A DNA stretch of 64,000 bases from Mytilus edulis (taxonomy: Eukaryota > Mollusca > Bivalvia > Mytilida > Mytilidae): positions 28,099,133 to 28,163,132 of the forward strand of contig NC_092346.1 in NCBI RefSeq assembly GCF_963676685.1, given 5' to 3'. Below the pieces are notes generated by a model. That model saw only the letters and a list, made by a program, of their open reading frames with translations, searched no databases and was not told where the DNA came from. A program made the position numbers and the translations under genes. Position 1 is the stretch's first letter; every line of letters starts with the position of its first letter. Positions 1-45,779 of this stretch are shown one piece after another.

Positions 1-796
1 ATTTTGTCCTTATTAATTAGTTCTAACATGAATTCTTCTCATTCCACATGATTTAATCATATATAGTCACTTTTTTTTAGTTTTAACAAGAATCTGTCTT
101 TCTATTTATGTTTTCAATTTCTTTAATATATTTGTATGCTTTTGTAGAATTTGAATATTGTATAAATTATATTTGTTTTCAATGAATCTTTCTTTTAACT
201 TTTATATTTGGTGTGTTTTTCATATATGCTATTTCAATATTGGTTATTTGTGTCAAAATTAATATTTCTTTTATGTGTGTGTTTATACATGCTTTTGCAA
301 CAAGTTTGTTTAATTTTAGTGTGAATAAACTGTTTATTTTTTCCACAGTGGTTACTTACTTAAAGTCAATGAACAGTAAATGGGTTAAGTCCCTGCTAAA
401 ATGATGCAAATAACGTTTGTTGAACATCGACAAAATAATGCATTAATTTTACCTCTTTCATTATCTGAAATTATACTGATAGACTTGTTTTTAATATTGA
501 TGAATATCTGTATAGAAAGCACATACAGTCGTCAAAAAAACTTCATAAGATTTCTTAAAACCATCATATTATAGAAAAACCTTACATGACATCAATTTCT
601 AGTAATTTTCTTTTAAAACAACACTACACGTTGTTGCTACATAGGTCTGAATTTCTGTTTTACTAATATCTTTGGCATAGCCCATTTACTGCCAGTTACT
701 TGATCTTAAGGAATGACTGTAATATTTTGTTCTGTCTACGTAGAAATAACATCAAAACGTGGTGCACACTGAATAACCAGCTTAGCGGGTTATTTA

Positions 797-1120
797 ATAA
801 AGGCAACAGTAGTATACCGCTGTTCAAAACTCATAAATCCATGGACAAAAAAAACAACAGGGTAACAAACTAAAACAGAGGGACACGCATTAATTATAAG
901 AGGAGAACAACGACACAACATTGAAATGTAACACACACAGAAACGGACTAAGCATTAGACAAAATCCTATGAGAATAACAAATATAACATCAAAACAAAT
1001 ACATGAATTTGGGATAGATACGTACCGTGACACGTCTTATAGTAATGTGAATTCACACTAAAAAATAAGAGAAAACAAATGACACAACGGAAACACAACG
1101 ATAAAATGTAACACATTAAA
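797..1120 (+). repeat. AAAGGCAACAGTAG dispersed repeat, copy 1
   Basis: Starts AATAAAGGCAACAGTAGTAT and continues TACCGCTGTTCAAAACTCAT and GAGAACAACGACACAACATT. The second copy lies at 2383-2540 in the same orientation. The 3' limit is approximate. Confidence 0.75.
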
Positions 1121-1462
1121 AGTGTGCCCCACATTTTTTTCGATTACTTCAAAGAGAAAGTTACAGAAAATGTCACAGATTTTAGAAAAATTATATATTT
1201 ATATAAATAATTGATGAGTGTAACAGAACATGATTGTTCTTCCAATATTATTACTTTGTGAGGCGCCAGTTTGAGACAGAAACACCAATAAAGACTCAAC
1301 ATATCTGCTTAATTTGGCGTTCCACTGAAATGAAAAATACAAAACGTGGACTATAAAAGAATAAATGGTCTATCCTTGGTTCATTGTCAGATATCATCGT
1401 AATGGTTTAATTACTCTTGCTGTGGAGAGAAATGTAGCGTTGCTTCCCCTGATATTACCTAA

Positions 1463-1740
1463 GCCCTCCTTTAGCTCAGCTTAAGTAGGGCGTTGGTTAG
1501 CTGCATAGGCGGATCCAGGGGGGGGGGCTGTGGGGCGGGCCCACCTTATCGTGGAAAAAAATTGATGGTTGATTATATAGGAAATCTTTGAAGCATGACT
1601 GGAGCGGGCCTCCCCCTTTGGTCAGTCAGCGCCCTCCCCCCCCCCCCCCTTTTAGGAAAAGTTCTAGATTCGCCACTGAGCTGTGACAGGGGACACGCTT
1701 CCGAACCTCACGAGACACTGATTTATCATGGAAGGAAAGC
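1463..1740 (+). repeat. tRNA-like/SINE-like sequence interrupted by the 175-bp element
   Basis: Left part CCTTTAGCTCAGCTTAAGTA resembles an A-box D-arm. The right part, resumed after the insertion, has GCTTCCGAACCTCACGAG, loosely like a B-box. No clean cloverleaf is visible, so it is not called as a tRNA gene. Confidence 0.3.
1504..1678. mobile_element. 175-bp inverted-repeat element flanked by AGCTG duplication
   Basis: Ends are CATAGGCGGATCCAG and the complement of CTAGATTCGCCACTG. It contains G- and C-homopolymer runs. AGCTG occurs directly on both sides (1499-1503 and 1679-1683), as expected for a target-site duplication. The CGGATCC...GGATTCGCC layout matches a mollusc repeat family I recognise. 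Confidence 0.75.
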
Positions 1741-2382
1741 CATACTCTAGTGTTTCATGTTGGGTATTTCGTTCAGTAGTGATACTTACATGGACAACAT
1801 GCATGCTGTAAATTCTTGGTGAAGGTTAGGTGCTTGCACGGAGAAAAATGGAATACATTCGAACATATTAAAGTTAAACAGCAAGGCTGAGAGATATTAA
1901 CCAGTCCCCTTGTTGTATTATCTAAATTACAAACGATGGTTGAGTGGAGATTTACTTGGTACGAATTAAATCGGGATTTCAACTTGTATTTCATTTGTAT
2001 AATTATTAGGCCTGATTACAGATTTTTTTTATCATAGATAGTCATTAATAATCTCCAGTTTTAATATACATTACATGAAATGAAATGTTACTTGTTTTGG
2101 TTATACTACATCAAATTGGTGCATAGTACAGAATTATCATTTTTAATTGTACCAGATTTCGATGATAACATTTGGTTAAATTAACCCCCAAAAATCAACA
2201 TTTTTTATATCCTGTATTTAACATTTCATTGTGTCTTGTCTTACCACGTTCATGTCTTCTTGTTCCATTATTTAAAAAACAAATAACAGAAAATTAAATC
2301 TTAATGAATTTTAAGACCATAGAGTCAAGGTGTCATGCGTTTTTCATGATTTATTTTATTTATATGAATAAAACCGGCGTAA

Positions 2383-2540
2383 AATAAAGGCAACAGTAGT
2401 ATACCGCTGTTCAAAACTCATAAATCCATGGAAAAAAACAAAATCGGGATAAAAACTAAAACTGAGGGAAACGCGTTAAATATAAGAGGAGAACAACGAC
2501 ACAACATTAAAATGTAACACACACACAAAATACGGTCAGA
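2383..2540 (+). repeat. AAAGGCAACAGTAG dispersed repeat, copy 2
   Basis: Co-linear with the first 160 bases of 797-1120, from AATAAAGGCAACAGTAGTAT to ATGTAACACACAC, with small differences. The minus-strand ORF across it is a shadow. Confidence 0.75.
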
Positions 2541-3504
2541 TAGACGGGTACCAGATAACACACACAACCCCCACAGCACCTTCACCAAGTTATCATCCAT
2601 ATGTCATATCCCATTCCCGTCTATCCTTCATAAACCCCTCCCTCAACACACGAGTGTGTGCGTACAAATCATGCAACTAGCCCCTCAAAAAGATCAAACT
2701 GGCAGCGAAAATGATTGTTTACCATGATTAAATTTTGTGTAAATTAATTTTTCAAACGGCCTTTCCAACATTTGTGAAACTAATGACCAACTTCATAGAT
2801 CACTCGTTGCTTAGTAAAAAATTTCCCGAGTACAACAATATTTATGTTCGTTTTTGTTTAACATAGAAATACGGGCTATGATCCAGGCATTGGAAGGGGG
2901 GGTCCAACGCCTGGACCCCATACCTGCCAACTTTTCAAAATTCCCATAGGGGTTTTACGTGCACAGATGGCTCTTTCAGTCTTAAAAATCCGTCAAATGT
3001 ATCTTTATGTCAGTGCTGGGGTTTATTTTTGCTTCCTCATACTTTTTAAATCAAATAGCCATAATTGTAAAATTCCTGAATTGTTTTGTTTAAAATTCAG
3101 TGTAGACAAAATTGCTATTTCAGCATCAAGTTGGGAGCTGTCATGGGGGAAAACACCCGCAAATATTGACTGTTACCTTTCAGGTATGGGACCCACCTTT
3201 GAATTTGCCAACGAAATATTTTTGTTGTTGTGAGAATTAAGTTTTTATTCTGAAATGGAATAAAAAAAATATACTCAGGGAAACTCATCACGGTCCGAAA
3301 AATCGCTTAACTTGCCGGTATCTTACAAATTTGCTAAAATATATAAATTATCCATCGTCGCTCGTCCCACAATCTAAAAAAGACACTACACTATTTATAC
3401 ACAACTTTTTATTTTAAGGTTCTTGTTTGCCGTTTAAAAACTTTTACTATCCGTGCGTTGTACGGAATCAAAGACCCAATTTGGGTTTACTTTCACTTTC
3501 TGTT

Positions 3505-36466
<32,962 letters not shown>

Positions 36467-36867
36467 ACAATAAGAAAAGTGTAGACGAACTCCAAAATAA
36501 GTTGCCGTCCAGATGTTTTTTCCCAGAATGCATATGGTTGTGAAGAATGGCATTATTGAAGAAATATTCACTGCCTTGATTACAGACTTATATAAAAGAA
36601 CTGAAACTATAGCTTTATGGCAGCATATTATTATTCTTGTTATATATACATTGTTAGATCATTGTTTTGTGTATGCTCAAGTATGGTAGACTTTTATAAC
36701 CTTAAAAGACTTCAATGAGACAAAATCAGTTTTAATCAAACTTTAACAATTTCTTTGATAAATGCTGGGATTTATTGATTAAAATTATGGAAATCTTTTT
36801 TATAAGGTTGAATACTATTTGTATATTCAATCCAGTTCTGAAGTTTTTCTGCCTTTACATTTATGCC

Positions 36868-36873
36868 AATAAA
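36868..36873 (+). terminator. Candidate EML6 polyadenylation signal AATAAA
   Basis: First canonical AATAAA I found after the EML6 stop, about 400 bases downstream. Further AATAAA-like hexamers occur up to about 40.4 kb, so a longer 3'UTR is possible. Confidence 0.4.
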
Positions 36874-38556
36874 TAATAAAAACATCCCACTGTTAGTAAT
36901 TCTACAACTTATTTGTTAGTCATGTTCAGGAATTCAAGCTTGAACCAAATACAGGATCCTAAGCATACTTAAGATTTTACCATATCATATACAATTATAC
37001 ATCATTTACATTTAAAATTTGACTATGACAAAAAAAATTGATCTGATCATGAATTTTTCTCTATTCTCCATTGTATATAAATTGTGTGTTTATTAACATA
37101 CTCTTGAAATTTTGACTGGTTGTATTTAGTATGTATCTTACTTATTTTTGAAATAAGATATAATTTGTTTATTGGATGGGCAGTCTTGACGGGTTGTATG
37201 TTTGTCAAATTTTGCAGATTTTATGTGAAATAAGCCATGATTTATTTATCTCACAGTAAAATTTGACTGGTTGTATGATTGTAGGAATCTCTTCTTGTAT
37301 CTGTGATAAATTTCTATACATTTTTAAGACATTAAACTACGTCTTTTTTACAACATGTACACATTTATATTGCATTTTTTTCTACAAGGCCATCTGAAAT
37401 GAATTTTTAGATCCTTATTCTGTCTCTGTTACATTTTCCTTCATTTTCATACTTCATATTTTTTTTCATAGAGATTTACAAAATTCATAGCTATTTTAAT
37501 GATTGATAAAAAAAGACCAAAATAAGAGGTCAGACTCTACATTACAATTTTTTTGTAAGCGAATGAGAATCTAAAAATTTATTTATTTGGCCTAATTTTC
37601 TTATTATTTTTGTACCGATATTAATCCTTTTGTATTGTACATTAATTGTTTACTTAGAAAATCTACATGAAAATAGAAAGTTAGTTGTGTCTGATAATGT
37701 CTTAGTTTTATGTGATGTACCCTTTTCTACTACTACATGTATCAACAGACATGTATGTATTCTGTGACATTTATATGTGCTTTTTAGAGCTTCCAAAATA
37801 TTTATGGTAAAAAATATGTTGTAATTTTTTCCTTATCTTGACTGATTTAATCATGTTATATCCAATTACTGTTCATGAACAGGTGTGCTCCCCTTGTTCC
37901 CCATTATTAATTTAATATTTAAATTTTGTTAAAACAGTTGTGAGGTTTTTTTCATATATTTTACTTTCCCATTGTGATGAAAAATGAAAAACTTTAAAAG
38001 GCTACTTTTCAGGTTAGAAGAAGTTATATAAAACAACACTTGTTTTTATTTGAGATTTTTATATATAAACATATGCCTATGTGACCATGTATCTAGTGAA
38101 AATCATTATAACAACAAACTGAATCATTGCATAAAATAAATACTTTTATAAGTATGGAACAATCAGGAGTTCACGATATTCCTCGTTATATTTTTTTTTA
38201 ATTGCTCTGAGGTTCTGGTTCAGTAGCAACAATGAAGTAGGGGAAAACCATACAACAAAACAATAGTGCTTTCTTATATCTTTCTATTCAAGTGTTACTG
38301 AAAAAATGGTAATTCTTACTGCAAAATCAAATAGCAACTTTTTGTAACTAACTGCTGACATTTTGAAAGTTATCTCCCTTACATGTTATGTAGCCTTTTA
38401 AGATGTGAGTTAGATATAGCTGTAGCTACTCTTAAGAGGTTGTAGTATAGTAAAATTTATAGTTACTTGTTATTTATCAGACATTTATTTATTAGTATGT
38501 TTATATTAAAATATAAACTTTCAAGCTGTTTCAATTTGTTATTACCAGTATATAGA

Positions 38557-38720
38557 TATAAGAAGATGTGGTATGAGACAACTCGCCATCCAAGTCTCAA
38601 TTTTTAAAAGTAAACCATTATAGGTCTAAGTACAGATTTAACATGGAGCCTTGGCTCACACTGAAAACAGCAAGCTATAAAGGGCCCTAAAAATGACTAG
38701 TGGAAAACCATTCAAACTGA
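38557..38720 (+). repeat. GCCTTGGCTCACACTGAA-subfamily dispersed repeat
   Basis: AAGAAGATGTGGTATGAGAC, CATCCAAGTCTCAA, AACCATTATAGGTC, GAGCCTTGGCTCACACTGAA and AGCTATAAAGGGCCC. Reverse-strand relatives lie at 14205-14375 and 19240-19325. Confidence 0.65.
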
Positions 38721-41700
38721 AAAGGTCTAATCTATATAAAAAACAAGAAACAAGGAACACTTATGAACCACAACAACAAACAACTGAACATTTGATTCCT
38801 AACTTAGGAGAGGTGCAAAAAATTGCAGCAAGTTTAAAAGTTTTAATACTTTATAGGTACCAACCTTCACTCTTACTAGTATCTGAAAGAATAGTGTTAC
38901 ATATGTCCTTATGTTGACAAAATCCTCTCATAAACAGTAACTGGAAGAAAAAAAACATAAATTTGTCCCAAGGAAAAGTAAAAAAGAGGCAATAAAAAAA
39001 CATTCAATAATAAAGCAAAATTTGACAAATAGAAGAATCATAGTCTCCAAAGCACTACACAAAAAGAGATTGATCAATATGAAACCTGCTACAAACCATG
39101 GACAAATTCAAATGCTCCTGAAGTTTTTAGCAGTTCCTACATTATTAGTTGCATCTTTTTTTGTTGCTCAAAGCAAAACAAAATCTGGTGCTATGGTACA
39201 TTCAGTGATATCACAATTATTGCTATTACAATGGGAGCATAGATTTCAATTAATGTCAAACAAACCCTTGTCATGTTAGTAAAACTTTCCAAGGGATAAC
39301 TTCAAAAATAACATAAAAATCCTTGGTTCAATAGCTCACTAGGGAATATTGATAGTTGTTCAAGAGCAATTGTAAGTTACTGTTTATTCCTTCAATATTG
39401 ATACTTTTATCTTGAAGAATGACATTTGGTTAAAGAGTGAGAAAATACCAATGTGATATATTCAAACACAAAAGTCGAAAACAAACATACAACTCAATGG
39501 CTAGAAAAAATGAACACAAGTCTTCAAAACACAATATAGAAAACTAAGACCGAGCAACATGAACCCTTTTAAAAACTATGGATGAGCTAAGGTGCTTTAA
39601 AAGGGCAAGCAAAAATGGCTCAAAGGACTCATCCTGTTTCTAAAAGAAGATATACATATTAGATGCTGCCACCCTACTCCAACACTTTATCATGAATCCA
39701 AGTTATTAAACCATTATAAGCTCTTACAACTAAATGCTATCTCCTTCAGCTTAGCAGAATAGCAGTAACTACAAATTTTTAGATCAAACGCAGCACTTGA
39801 GGAGAGCAACCCACCAGTTGGATTTCTGACTAGTGTATTATATAAATGGAAAATTGAAAACAATTGAAAACTTCCAACAGTTGAATCTATATTTCAGTTT
39901 TATATAAGATTATTTGAATGTTGGTGTTTTAACCTCACTTCCAACACTTTTGGTTTTTATTGTAGCAGCCAGTTCTTATTGGTGGAAGAAGCCAGAGAAC
40001 TTGTTAGGAAAACTGGTAATCCTATTCAAATAAGACCAGAATTTAACACACCTTCCAACTCCCAAGTACAGGATTTAAAAAAAACTCATTTAATATTAAC
40101 TATGTTAATTTTTAGCAATGTTACAACAAAGTAGAACTATTTATCTCAGAAAAACAAATTAATCCTCAAAATGAAATTTCACCAGAATCAGCTGGCAACT
40201 TTGTAAATAAATACAAATACATCAGCTATGTAGTTTGTGTAATGGTGTTCAATGAATGACATATTTTCAGGACAGAGGAAATAAACCTTAATGCATATCT
40301 TATTCTAATGAAATGATTTGTGTTCTTTATTTCTTGTACATAAATAATTGTTCATTTGTCATGCTTTTTGTGTGGAGAAAATAAAAGGGTCATACATATT
40401 TATCTTTTGGCAAATTGTTTTGCGTTTTTTCTTTATACATAAGAACCAGTTTTCAATGATGTTTGGTGCCATAAGTTAAAATTGTACATTTCTAGCATGA
40501 AATATGTAATCCAATCATCACAAATTTCTCCTTTTATGTCATTCCATCATCCATAAAGACATCTACAACTCTCATATATGAATTCAACCTTAAAACTTTT
40601 GGATGCATTGAAATGTATTCTCTCTTCATTTTTTAAAGGAAATAAAAATAATATCTGTTTAAAATATCATTTTAATCTATAGATTTATGTCATTCAACAA
40701 CTTTACAAATGTGTATAAATCATATTCAAATTCAAATACACACAAACTATATACAATATAAAAAATAACAGTTTTTACAACATTACAACATTGGCACATA
40801 TGTATGCTTAAATAAGGTTATCTATAATCTATATACAAAAATTAATCACAATAATAAATAATTATTATATATTGTAGTCAGCCCAGTAAGCCCCTTCATT
40901 TATCCTTTTGGTACAAAATCAATAAGGCACCCCTAAGCTGATTTTTGTCAGATTATGTCCCAGCAGGGTTTCAAGGGTAGTCTATTGATCTCTATTGAAT
41001 AGGCCTTTAATTTTATCAATATTCATTATCTGATTTCTTTTTTTTTTAATATTAAAAATAGCCTAGGATTGTAACTCTATCCTTGTCCTGAATACACTAC
41101 TAATATATAATGGTTTTATTTTTTAATATGTTACATGAACAAGAATATAATATAGTTTCACTTTTATCATTTTCTTCATGTTGAGAAATATCTTGAAACT
41201 TAACATAATTTAAAATAGTACTTGAAAGTAAAAGAAAATTTTGAATCTCTTCAAATAAATTATTTCAATAAGTGTCTGGTTTCACCTTAAATTTTTGTGA
41301 GTGATGGGCTGATAACAAAAACAAAACTAATTTCTACTATATCACAGATTTTGCTTCACATAATTTAATATCAATCATGATTTGTTTATGATTTATGTTT
41401 ACTCTGTTATTTTCTCTTTAGGCAAGGTTTCTGTGGCAACATAAAATGGGACAGTATTTTCACCAGATTCAATTAACTCATTAATTTAATTATTTTATGA
41501 ATGTGGTAATCAGAAGCTCTGAGCACCTGAACAATTATGTAAAATGATGTGTGACCAGTTTAAAAAACCAGCAAAATTCACTTGTCATACTTGTTAAAAT
41601 CATAGTTTTAAAAACACAATCTTAAGAAAAAATGCAAAACAGTTTAAGTATAAAAGCATAATTAAAAAAAAAAGGATTTCCAATTTTGGTATGTTTTAAC

Positions 41701-42055
41701 AGTTCACGGAATAATATATAGCAGTTAAATTTTGTAATAAAAAAAATTAAATGAATACACTATTCATAAAAATATTCATAGATATTATGTATCTTAAAAG
41801 GTCACTCTAGTCTCAAATCAGTATGTTTGATTGTCAATATATAAAAATCACAATCAACTCTAGTCTCATACAGTATATACAAATAAGGCAGTAATTTTCA
41901 TTTACATAATACTGTTCAATTATACATTTAAAATTTCAATGATTATTATGCAAACAACATTGTATATTGAACAAAAACAACAACTGAAGGACAGCGGTAT
42001 AAATCTCTTGTAAAACAGATTGCACTTCACACACACAACTTCTCCATATGAATGT

Positions 42056-43187
42056 CTATTGACCTGCTTGTTTCTTCATTGTTTCTATTTCTTTCATCAT
42101 TGTCTGCAGGGGGTCTTCTGGTTTGTTGTATACAATACTAGCTGTTAAGGCCTACAAGTAAAAAAAGATGAAACACTTACAGTACAATGTACATGGATAC
42201 CAAGCCGACTGTGCAACGGTTGTATAACGAGCCAAGTCTTTAAAAACTCCATCATCATTATGGACAACAAAGATGGGTTAACGGGGACAAGGGGCCTGGA
42301 TCTGTATATACTTTTTCATGACACTTTATTTTATAATTCTGAGGGATGATGTTGTGAAAAGATGTCTTAATGTCATTATGTGACTATTTAATATTATGTA
42401 TTTGCTTTGTGTTTTTCATTGGTAAAAATCTCAAGTCCACTAGTTTTAGCTTTAAAGTATACACCTTATCGCTATTTGACCGCCATAACTGGACATCACA
42501 AAAGTTCCCGTAAAATTAAATTTTGACGTCATTATTGAAATTATCTGATGCCACAATGGAAAAGATAAAGTGATTGTTGTATGACGTCAAAAGTTTAGAG
42601 GGAACAGATTTTCTGTCAAGATGACATATTTTCATATTGGAATAAATGAATAAGGTCATTCAGAATTATAAATCTAACTTAAGGAATACAAAAACATGAC
42701 GCTTCCATCTCAATGATCTCAAGCAGCCAACAAATGTTACGTATATAAATATATTGTACCCAATAAATAGATATAATTATCTAATTTTTCAATAATTACA
42801 ACTGACAAATTGTTTTCAAGGAACTTGAATACAATTAACAGATTAACAACTTTTAAAAACAAGACGCAAAAATTAAATGTATGTATGGTAGTGCATGCAT
42901 GGCTACTGCAAACTTATATGGGGACCCTTATATGGTGATCTGTATTCTTAAAACTTGCATTGTCTAGTTACCTGAAAAAGTTGCATGACATTATGCTTTT
43001 CTAGATATTTGATTGCTTTTCCATAAGGATCTTGGATCGGTTCAACGTAATCTTTTGGTTTTTCTTCTGTTGATTCCTCTGTCTCTGCAGTATTACCACC
43101 AGCGCTAGCCACGTTTTCGAAAGCCTTGTTCATGGCAGATTCTATTTCTGCCTTTGCAGCCTGAAGTATCTTTTCTTGATCTGACAT
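42056..43187 (-). CDS. Small RIIa/DPY-30-like domain protein, 103 aa, two coding exons
   Basis: Exon 1 is 43187-42972 (72 codons, phase 0), donor GTAACT. Exon 2 is 42151-42056 (31 codons plus TAG), acceptor TTGTAG. The N-terminal half is Ala/Glu/Thr-rich and probably disordered. The C-terminal half (residues about 53-97) reads D-P-Y-G-K-A-I-K-Y-L-E-K-H-N followed by L-F-Q-A-L-T, then K-P-E-D-P-L-Q. That is the helix-loop-helix pattern of RIIa/DPY-30-like docking domains, closest in my memory to TEX55-like and adenylate-kinase-associated versions. The known role of this fold is dimerisation and docking of amphipathic helices from anchoring proteins, often in cilia and sperm flagella. The gene is convergent with EML6. 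The structure is secure; the exact orthologue is not. Confidence 0.82.
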
Positions 43188-43279
43188 TTTTATCAGTTAT
43201 CTGTTTAAAGTTCACGTCTCAAGTAAAAATAGTTTAAACCACCATATTGTTTACAATCGTCATGGCACCTGCTTGGGTA

Positions 43280-44965
43280 CTATAAAATGCTAATGGGTTG
43301 TGGGTTGCACTAATGACAGGATGATTGCCCGGATAGTGACAGGACGGTTGACCGGACGACATATAAATAGTCATAACTTTTTGGTTATCCCATAGATTTG
43401 TTTAATATTTGTAAACCTGAAAGATATTAAACTATATTTTATGAATATAAAAAAAAAGAGGAAAACTAATTATTTTTGAGCAAAAAAAGTTGACCGGACG
43501 GTATTCACACTCGCCAATATACGCTAAATATATATTCAACTGGTTGACGATAAGTGTTAATATCTCTTTTGTTTTACAATATTTGTCCATGAAACTCAGG
43601 AATCTGTGAGATTTATAAATATATTATACGAAAATATAAACTTGATTGCAAAAAAACGTGTTTTTCTCAAAAAAAAGTTGACCGGACGGTATTCACCCTC
43701 GCCGATATACGCTAACGTGACGGTACCCAAATTGCACCTATTTTGACAGTTTTTTCACCTACGTTTTTTATGATCAAGAAAAAAATGTCCATAATTTGTT
43801 TATTTTGTAGTCCTATCCTTCTTTATTGTATAGATACACCAATTTAATTTTGAATCCATATTGAGTCATAAAAAAATGGGTTTGAATCAACCTCCAAACT
43901 ATCCATGATTCTGTAATGAGGAGTACCCAAATTGCATCCATGCTTAAATTCACATCGTCAAAAGTCTAATAACCGAGCTTTTGTTTAATTCCTTCAAAAT
44001 ATTTTGAACAATTGGATATTAGTCCATGCTTACTCTTCATATTTTACGAAATGGATAGTTATAATATATTGTAATTGCTAATTTTAAAAAGATGACGTTT
44101 TGATGACGTCGCATGGTGACGTTTTCGTACATTTTGCTTTTTTAGTAAACAGTCCATCTGTGAACGTTTTGTGTATATCTAAAATATGTTTACCTATGTT
44201 GAAAGACGTGCATAGTATCAAATCATAAAAATACAAATTTTTTTAGTCTCTAGGAAATCTTGTAAGATTTCCGTTGCTATTTTTTCTAAATAGGTGCAAT
44301 TTGGGTACTCGGTGCAATTTGGGTACCCTTACGTTATATATATTATATTGAAATGGTCGACGACAAGTGTTAATATCTCTTTTGTTTTACAATATTTGTC
44401 CATGAAAATCAGGAACCTGTGAGATTGAATAGTATATTACACGAATATATAAACTTTAAAGTAAAAAAGAAAAAAAATCTGCAAAAAAAGTTGACCGGAC
44501 GGTATTCACCCTCGCCGATGTACGCGTTGATTATATTGAACTGAGCGACAAAAAATGTAAATATTTTTTTTGTAAACAATATTTTTTCATAAAACTGAGA
44601 TATGTGAGAGATAAATAAATATATGATATGAAAATATAAACTCTATGATAAAAAAAATATTTTTCTTAAAAAAAAGTTGACCGGACAGCTAACATTCGCC
44701 GATATATGCCTTAATAATAATAAATTGATTGACATAAGTGTTAATATTAATTTTTTTAACCAAATCTGTCCCTGAAATTTATGAACATTGGAGATGAATA
44801 AATATATTATACGAAAAATTAAACTATATATTTAAATAATAAAAAAAAATTAAAAAAATTGACCAGACGGATTTTACATTCAATCGATATATGCCTTAAA
44901 TATATTGAACTGATCGACACAAGACTAAAATATCTCTTCTTTGGTTATAATATTGTTAATAGCAA
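43280..44965 (+). repeat. Satellite-like array, about 185-190 bp units, forward block
   Basis: The phrase GTTGACCGGACGG recurs near 43347, 43489, 43678, 44490, 44676 and (degenerate) 44859. Adjacent spacings are 142, 189, 186 and 183 bp; the 812-bp gap is explained by a nested 618-bp element. Each unit also shares TTCACCCTCGCCGATATACGC, an AATATTTGTCCATGAA stretch and an A-rich run just before the key phrase. Units decay from left to right. No coding potential is seen. Confidence 0.8.
43716..44333. mobile_element. 618-bp terminal-inverted-repeat element nested in the satellite
   Basis: The left end has GGTACCCAAATTGCACCTA just inside CGTGAC. The right end has TAGGTGCAATTTGGGTAC, duplicated in tandem at an 18-bp period, followed by CCTTACG. 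Flanking satellite sequence resumes on both sides (CGATATACGCTAA to the left, TTATATATATTATATTGAA to the right). No ORF of note, so it looks like a non-autonomous DNA element. An internal AGTACCCAAATTGCATCC near 43921 echoes the ends. Confidence 0.7.
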
Positions 44966-45779
44966 TATTTTATGAAAAAATAACCTTTATAGCAAGGATT
45001 TGTATAGTTAGAAATCCTTGTTTATAGTTAATAGTTTATATTACTATCGAATAAATGAAATTGTTTCAATTTGTTCAAATGGTAAAAATTGGCGGTAACA
45101 AATTGTTAACCGACCCCTTCCGTCTGCCAGAATAATTCTGCCCCCTGCTCACCAACGGGGAGGTGGAAGTGGGAATTTCGAGCAGGATACCTTTTATTTC
45201 AAAATTACATCGTTAATACAAAAAAACAAATGTGGTTCATTCACAAAGCAAATACAGGAAACAAAAGCTTTTAATACATTTAGCACTATCACAAATAAAT
45301 TAGCACCAACAAAACATAAAACTTTTATTAAATGATTCCAGCACATAAGAACATCACAAGATGGGAAGTTCTTTCTGATTGCATTTACAAGACCAATCTC
45401 CCTATCAGTTACGAAAGGGACTGAGGTTTTGTTTAAAAAGACATGCTAAAAGCAAAATATAGTAGAAATATAATTTGTGTGATCTGAACTTTTTTTTTAT
45501 CATTATGTGATCTGAACTGGTTGAAAGTCAGAGCATAAATGACTGAACAATTGAATAGTTATTATTAGGTGAGTTAAATGTTAATCTGAAATCCTGACTT
45601 TCATAAAATTTGTTCTTTAATTGGATACTAATTACCAACTGATTATAAGGTAATTCAATTAAATGTATTTGATGTCTAAGGTCTGAAAACTTTAATGACA
45701 TGTTATTTGGCTTGATTGGTGATTACAACAAGTGTCAAAATTAGATTAATTTGATTAAATATCATTACTTCTAATATGC

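Larger units (their letters stand above)
1..3504. other. Upstream flank of EML6
   Basis: No supportable gene. Apart from the repeats listed separately, nothing with coding character is seen. The plus-strand ORF at 2967-3233 has no recognisable protein. Confidence 0.5.
36467..42055. other. EML6 3' flank / convergent intergenic region
   Basis: No supportable coding exon. The sequence is AT-rich. It holds the probable EML6 3'UTR, a 'GCCTTGGCTCACACTGAA' repeat copy at 38557-38720, and part of another bivalve-type dispersed repeat near 39460-39580. The ORFs at 38693-38917 and 39022-39279 fall in or beside repeat sequence and show no recognisable protein. The 3'UTR of the minus-strand RIIa-like gene must also lie here. 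Confidence 0.5.

Noticed and set aside
213..404. 63-codon plus-strand ORF at the window start
   Set aside because: Hydrophobic, AT-driven composition, no recognisable protein and no splice context.
1463..1740. tRNA gene
   Set aside because: A- and B-box similarity is weak and no acceptor stem can be paired, even after removing the inserted element.
2967..3233. 88-codon ORF upstream of EML6
   Set aside because: No splice or start support and no recognised domain; may be an uncharacterised repeat.
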